Below, one piece after another: positions 60,749 through 64,000 of a DNA stretch of 64,000 nt; within the stretch, counting starts at the first letter, position 1; every line of letters begins with the position of its first letter. This DNA is from an uncultured Zoogloea sp. (GTDB lineage: Bacteria > Pseudomonadota > Gammaproteobacteria > Burkholderiales > Rhodocyclaceae): assembly GCA_937967645.1 (NCBI GenBank), contig CALBTT010000214.1, forward strand, positions 1 through 64,000, given 5' to 3'. The notes beneath the pieces were generated by a model, which made no database searches, was not told the origin of the DNA, and worked only from the letters and a program-made list of their open reading frames with translations. The translations under genes were made by a program, and so were the position numbers.

Positions 60749-61695
60749 GCCATCTCCTCCCGGGCTACCACCGAGGCCTCGAGCGGCAGGCCCCGCAGAT
60801 AGGCACTGAGCTGCCGCTCCGTGAACGCTTCGAAATCCCGCTGCATGGACGGATGATAGGCCGCCACCTTGGGAGTGATGATCAGGCCGGGCGTACGCCA
60901 TAGCGAAGCATCCGGGGGCGGCACCGGGTCCAGCACATCGAGTGCCGCACCACCGAGCTGTCCGCTCTCGAGCGCTGCCAGCAGAGCCGGCGGGTCGATC
61001 AGCCCGGCCCGGGCCACGTTTATCAACAGCGCGCCGGGTGCCAGGCGGCCCAGCACGGCGGCATCGACCATGCCTGCAGTCTGGGAGTCCAGCGGCAGGG
61101 CCAGGATCAGGCCGTCGCAGGCTGGCAGGGCATCACGCCACTCCACCGCCGGCACGAACTCATCGCACAGAGCCCGCTGCGCCGGCGTGCCTCGACGGGC
61201 ACACCCCAGGACCCTGATCCCCAGGCCGCGCAGACGCGGCGCCAGGGCCTGGCCGATGGCCCCCAACCCCATCAGCAGAACCTGCCGCGGCAGCGCCCGC
61301 ATGACCGGCGGCGGGGCCCAACGCCCCTGCCGCTGGGCATCCAGGGTCTCCGGCAGGCGGCGTACCAGGGCCAGCAGCAGGGCCAGTACATGCACGGCGA
61401 TGGCTTCCGAGTTGAGCGGATTGCGGGTCAGCACCACGCCGCGCCGCACCAGCTCGGCAACCGGCAGCTGATCCACCCCGGCCGCCGATGTCTGGACCCA
61501 GGCGAGCCTGGGGGTATGCGCCAGTACCTGCCGCAGGTAACGATGGCCGATGATGACCTCCGCGGTCTCGGCTGCGCGGAGGGCCTCTGCCTCATCACCG
61601 GCCACCACGACCCGCCCCACGCCGGCCAGCTGCTCCAGGCGCGCCCGATGCGCCAGCGACGGAGACCAGTTGCCAGTCATCAACAGGATCGTCAT
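60745..61695 (-). CDS. D-isomer-specific 2-hydroxyacid dehydrogenase
   Basis: 316 residues. The catalytic domain is split around a Rossmann NAD-binding core, VLLMGLGAIGQALAPRLRGLGIRVLG (GxGxxG near 145). Other conserved parts are TRNPLNSEAIAVHVLALLLAL, LILALPLDSQT, LINVARAGLIDPPALLAAL (the Arg), and the ALDVLDPVPPPDASLW block containing the Asp/Glu region. The terminal His appears as YHPS. It interconverts a 2-hydroxyacid and a 2-ketoacid using NAD(P). Start and stop overlap its neighbours (ATGA, GTGA). Confidence 0.88.
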   Translation of the reverse strand: MTILLMTGNWSPSLAHRARLEQLAGVGRVVVAGDEAEALRAAETAEVIIGHRYLRQVLAHTPRLAWVQTSAAGVDQLPVAELVRRGVVLTRNPLNSEAIAVHVLALLLALVRRLPETLDAQRQGRWAPPPVMRALPRQVLLMGLGAIGQALAPRLRGLGIRVLGCARRGTPAQRALCDEFVPAVEWRDALPACDGLILALPLDSQTAGMVDAAVLGRLAPGALLINVARAGLIDPPALLAALESGQLGGAALDVLDPVPPPDASLWRTPGLIITPKVAAYHPSMQRDFEAFTERQLSAYLRGLPLEASVVAREEMA

Positions 61696-63692
61696 GCTCC
61701 CGCCCCCTCCCGGCCCTGGCAGAACTGCCGCCAGGCCTGCCTCAACTGGGCCTCGAGGGCCCGCACCAGCTCCGCCGGCTGACGCTCGGCCTGAGCCTGC
61801 ATGCGGGCCCGCAGCCCGCCACGGAGGGCCGCCAGCTCGGCCGGCGCCGCCGCCCAGCGGCAGGCCAGCGCGACGAACTCCTCGGGGGTCTCGGCGATGA
61901 AATCCCCCAGACCGGCCGCGGCCATGCGGCTGGCGCACAAGCGCTGGACAAAGCGCTCGCCGCTCAGGGTCAGGGTCGGCACACCCATCCACAACGCGAA
62001 GTTGGCCGTGGTGCCGCTGGAAAAGGGCTGCGTATCGAGGGCCAGATCCACCTCGCCGTGCAAACTCAGATAGTCGGCCAGGGACAAGCGTCCACGGAAG
62101 CTCAGGCGCCCGGCGTCAACGCCTTCCTGTGCAAGGCGGTCGCGGAGACGCTCGGCCACCGTCTCGTCAGACACTGCACCGATCAACAAGTGAGCATCGG
62201 GCAGCGCACGCAGCACGTGCCCCCACAAAGCGAGGGTTGCGTCGGAGATCTTGTTCGGCCGGTTGAAGCTGCCAAAGGTCACGAACCCCTTGTCCAAACC
62301 GGGCAGCGGCGCCACCGCCGGCAGACTGCCCGGTGGATCGAAGACATTGGCGTAGGGCAGGTACAGCAGCCGCTCGGAGAAGCCCGCATCGAAACGCCCC
62401 GGCGGCGCCTGGGTAGCATCCACCAGCCGGAAATCCATGGCCACCAGGCCGGTGCTGCCCGGATAGCCCAGCCAGGTGACCTGCAGGGGCGCCGGCTTGC
62501 GTGCAAAAACCGCCAGACGGTTACCGGCGGTATGCCCCGACAGGTCGAACAGGATATCCACGCGGCACTCGCGCACCCGGGCATCGAGCTCCAGATCGGA
62601 GCAATTCGACACCTCGTGCCATTCATCGCAGTCGGTGCGCAGGGCGTCCGTCACGGCATCCCGCAGCGGGCTCGTCGAAAAGGCAACGACCTGGAACTGC
62701 GCATGATCGAGCTCCCGCCATACCGGCCGCAGGAAATGGGCTACGGGGTGGTCGCGCAGGTCGGCCGAGACAAAGCCCAGCCGCAGAGGCCGCCCGGGAT
62801 CGGGCGAAACCCGCCAGCCGCCGGAGGGCAGGCCGACACGCGCCTCGATCTGGCGTCCGAAATCCCGATGAGCGATATCGATCTCATCCGGACTCGCCGA
62901 CTCGTCATGGACCAGGGCATACAGCAGGTTGCTCCACGCATGGGAGGAGGCCGGCTCCACGTCCAGGGCCAGGCGCGCCTCGCGGATCGCTGCGGTGGTA
63001 TCACCGAGCGCACAGTGCAGCGCCGACAGGTTGATGCGGGCCGAAACCAGCCCCGGCGCCCACTCCAGGGCCCGTTGCTGGCAGGCCACCGCAGCCTGGA
63101 GCTGCCCCAGCGCCTGGTGCGCATTACCCAGGCTCTGGTGGGCGATCGCCAAGCCTGGCGCGAGTCGCAAGGCCTCCTGCAACGAGGCCACGGCCTCCTG
63201 ACTGCGACCGCAGGCGTGCAGCGCATTGCCAAGGGCAAAATGGGCATGGGCCAGGAGTGGATCGATGACCACCGCCCGCGCGGCATAACGGAGCGCATCG
63301 GATGAGGCGCCGCCGGCCAGCGCGTTCTGGGATGCATTCATCCAGATCGAGGCACTGCCTGGGGCCAGCTGCAGACTACGACGGAAGGCACGGGCGGCCT
63401 CGGCATGATCTCCGACCCGCATGCGCACAACGCCCAAGGCATCCCAAACCGACGGATCCGTGCGATCCAGACGGGCGGCCGTATCCAGGCACTCCAACGC
63501 CCGGGTGCCGCCGCCCGAGAAGCTGAGCGCGAGTCCGAGCAGCTGCCAGGCCCGGGCATCCCCGGGGCAGGTATCAACGAGAGCCTGGGCGCGCACCGCC
63601 GCCTCTGCGTAGCGCCCGGCGTCAAACTCCCCCTGCCAGGCCAGGATGTCGGCCTGCCTCAAACCAACCTGCGCGGCTGTGCCAGCTTTCAT
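61692..63692 (-). CDS. TPR protein with GT41 (O-GlcNAc transferase/SPINDLY-like) domain
   Basis: 666 residues. Seven or so TPRs (about 10-270) show the pattern ALGNAxxxxGRxxEAxxxxxxALRLAPG. The GT41 region (about 300-650) aligns by eye with eukaryotic OGT: DLRDHPVAHFL (His), FDLSGHTAGNRLAVFARKPAPLQVTWLGYPGSTG, FGSFNRPNKISDATLALW (UDP-binding Lys), and DTQPFSSGTTANFALWMGVPTLTLSGE. It is predicted to transfer a sugar from a nucleotide-sugar to protein Ser/Thr or another acceptor. ATG 63692; no good ribosome-binding site. First gene of the coupled trio. Confidence 0.9.
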   Translation of the reverse strand: MKAGTAAQVGLRQADILAWQGEFDAGRYAEAAVRAQALVDTCPGDARAWQLLGLALSFSGGGTRALECLDTAARLDRTDPSVWDALGVVRMRVGDHAEAARAFRRSLQLAPGSASIWMNASQNALAGGASSDALRYAARAVVIDPLLAHAHFALGNALHACGRSQEAVASLQEALRLAPGLAIAHQSLGNAHQALGQLQAAVACQQRALEWAPGLVSARINLSALHCALGDTTAAIREARLALDVEPASSHAWSNLLYALVHDESASPDEIDIAHRDFGRQIEARVGLPSGGWRVSPDPGRPLRLGFVSADLRDHPVAHFLRPVWRELDHAQFQVVAFSTSPLRDAVTDALRTDCDEWHEVSNCSDLELDARVRECRVDILFDLSGHTAGNRLAVFARKPAPLQVTWLGYPGSTGLVAMDFRLVDATQAPPGRFDAGFSERLLYLPYANVFDPPGSLPAVAPLPGLDKGFVTFGSFNRPNKISDATLALWGHVLRALPDAHLLIGAVSDETVAERLRDRLAQEGVDAGRLSFRGRLSLADYLSLHGEVDLALDTQPFSSGTTANFALWMGVPTLTLSGERFVQRLCASRMAAAGLGDFIAETPEEFVALACRWAAAPAELAALRGGLRARMQAQAERQPAELVRALEAQLRQAWRQFCQGREGAGA

Positions 63693-63730
63693 GGCGGCGT
63701 GGCCCCACCCGGCTACCGGCCCGGCTTCGG

Positions 63731-63763
63731 GGCAGGAGGAGCAGGGAACCCGCCCCTCCTGCC
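63731..63763 (-). terminator. Hairpin after yicC
   Basis: GGCAGGAGG (63731-63739) and CCTCCTGCC (63755-63763) form a 9-bp perfect stem just after the yicC stop (63768-63770) and 39 bp before the GT41 gene start. There is no U-run, so partial read-through into the three-gene cluster is likely. Confidence 0.5.
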
Positions 63764-63767
63764 GGCA

Positions 63768-64000
63768 TCACTCGATGTTCTGCACCTGCTCGCGCATCTG
63801 CTCGATGGCCAGCTTCAGTTCGACGGCCACCGCCGTCATGTCGGCCGCCATGGCCTTGGAGCCGAGGGTGTTGGCTTCGCGGTTGAGCTCCTGCATCAGG
63901 AAGTCGAGGCGCTTGCCGGCCGAGCCGCCGGCCTTCAGGATGCGCTCGACCTCGTCCAGGTGGGTGCTCAGCCGGGACAGCTCTTCGGCCACGTCCACCC
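63768..64000 (-). CDS. yicC: YicC/YloC-family endoribonuclease, C-terminal part only
   Basis: Seventy-six complete codons of the 3' end; the gene continues past the right edge. The segment SAGKRLDFLMQELNREANTLGSKA and the end VELKLAIEQMREQVQNIE are the conserved YicC C-terminus (DUF1732). The family is an endoribonuclease linked to RNA turnover. yicC normally precedes gmk; here three other genes intervene. Confidence 0.93.
   Translation of the reverse strand, partial: VDVAEELSRLSTHLDEVERILKAGGSAGKRLDFLMQELNREANTLGSKAMAADMTAVAVELKLAIEQMREQVQNIE

Overview
The window is a GC-rich bacterial chromosome segment, densely coded on both strands, with no rRNA, tRNA, CRISPR array, phage or transposase gene that I can see. 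Three blocks point to a Gram-negative betaproteobacterium: pilMNOPQ - aroK - aroB - dgt - gltB - gltD; ponA/cyaY/lptM/lysA; and yicC - gmk - rpoZ - spoT with a DUF3460 gene. The DUF3460 gene, the fused MaoC-phosphotransacetylase beside ackA, and the overall gene content suggest Rhodocyclales (an Azospira/Dechloromonas/Zoogloea-like lineage). The order-level placement is inference, not a database result.

Layout. 1-349: hairpin-rich intergenic repeats and no gene. 350-5327: accessory genes, namely a DsbA-like isomerase, a CmcJ-like oxygenase homologue, a small membrane protein, a LysR/MFS divergent pair and a lipoprotein. 5483-12430: one long minus-strand locus encoding a GntR/HutC regulator, an AprA-like flavoprotein, an AprB-like two-cluster ferredoxin, a complete nitrate/sulfonate/taurine-type ABC importer and a HEAT-repeat protein. 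This is the best candidate for an undescribed system. 12606-15642: FUSC-like membrane protein, metallophosphoesterase and a secreted cyanophycinase-like peptidase. 15823-19385: a compact sulfur-carrier regulon (DsrE-like protein, fused SoxYZ-like carrier, quinoprotein-relay metallohydrolase, TetR). Two near-identical palindromes there sit exactly inside the -35/-10 spacers of two promoters. 19506-24010: cupin, katG, GST, YjbR-like and DUF2058 genes.

24117-41607: core metabolism, namely glmS and glmU (UDP-GlcNAc), MaoC-Pta/AckA (acyl-phosphate metabolism), gltB/gltD (ammonia assimilation), dgt, aroB and aroK, plus an unusual Ig-repeat lipoprotein inserted between aroK and pilQ. 41633-46677: the type IV pilus alignment and secretin operon pilMNOPQ, divergent from ponA. 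46851-55155: cell-wall synthesis, frataxin-like CyaY, LPS-assembly lipoprotein LptM, lysine synthesis and an RND efflux pair. 55152-59857: exonuclease/GIY-YIG fusion, DUF3460, spoT, rpoZ and gmk. 59939-63692: three translationally coupled genes (GT41 O-GlcNAc-transferase-like protein, 2-hydroxyacid dehydrogenase, HpcH/HpaI aldolase) inserted between yicC and gmk. yicC runs off the right edge.

Dispersed REP-like palindromes with a CCTACAC-repeat tail occur near 328, 4679 and 30199. Start codons were moved from the longest open frame to the best-supported site wherever a ribosome-binding site, a stop/start overlap or family length argued for it. Protein families were recognised by eye from motifs, with no similarity search.
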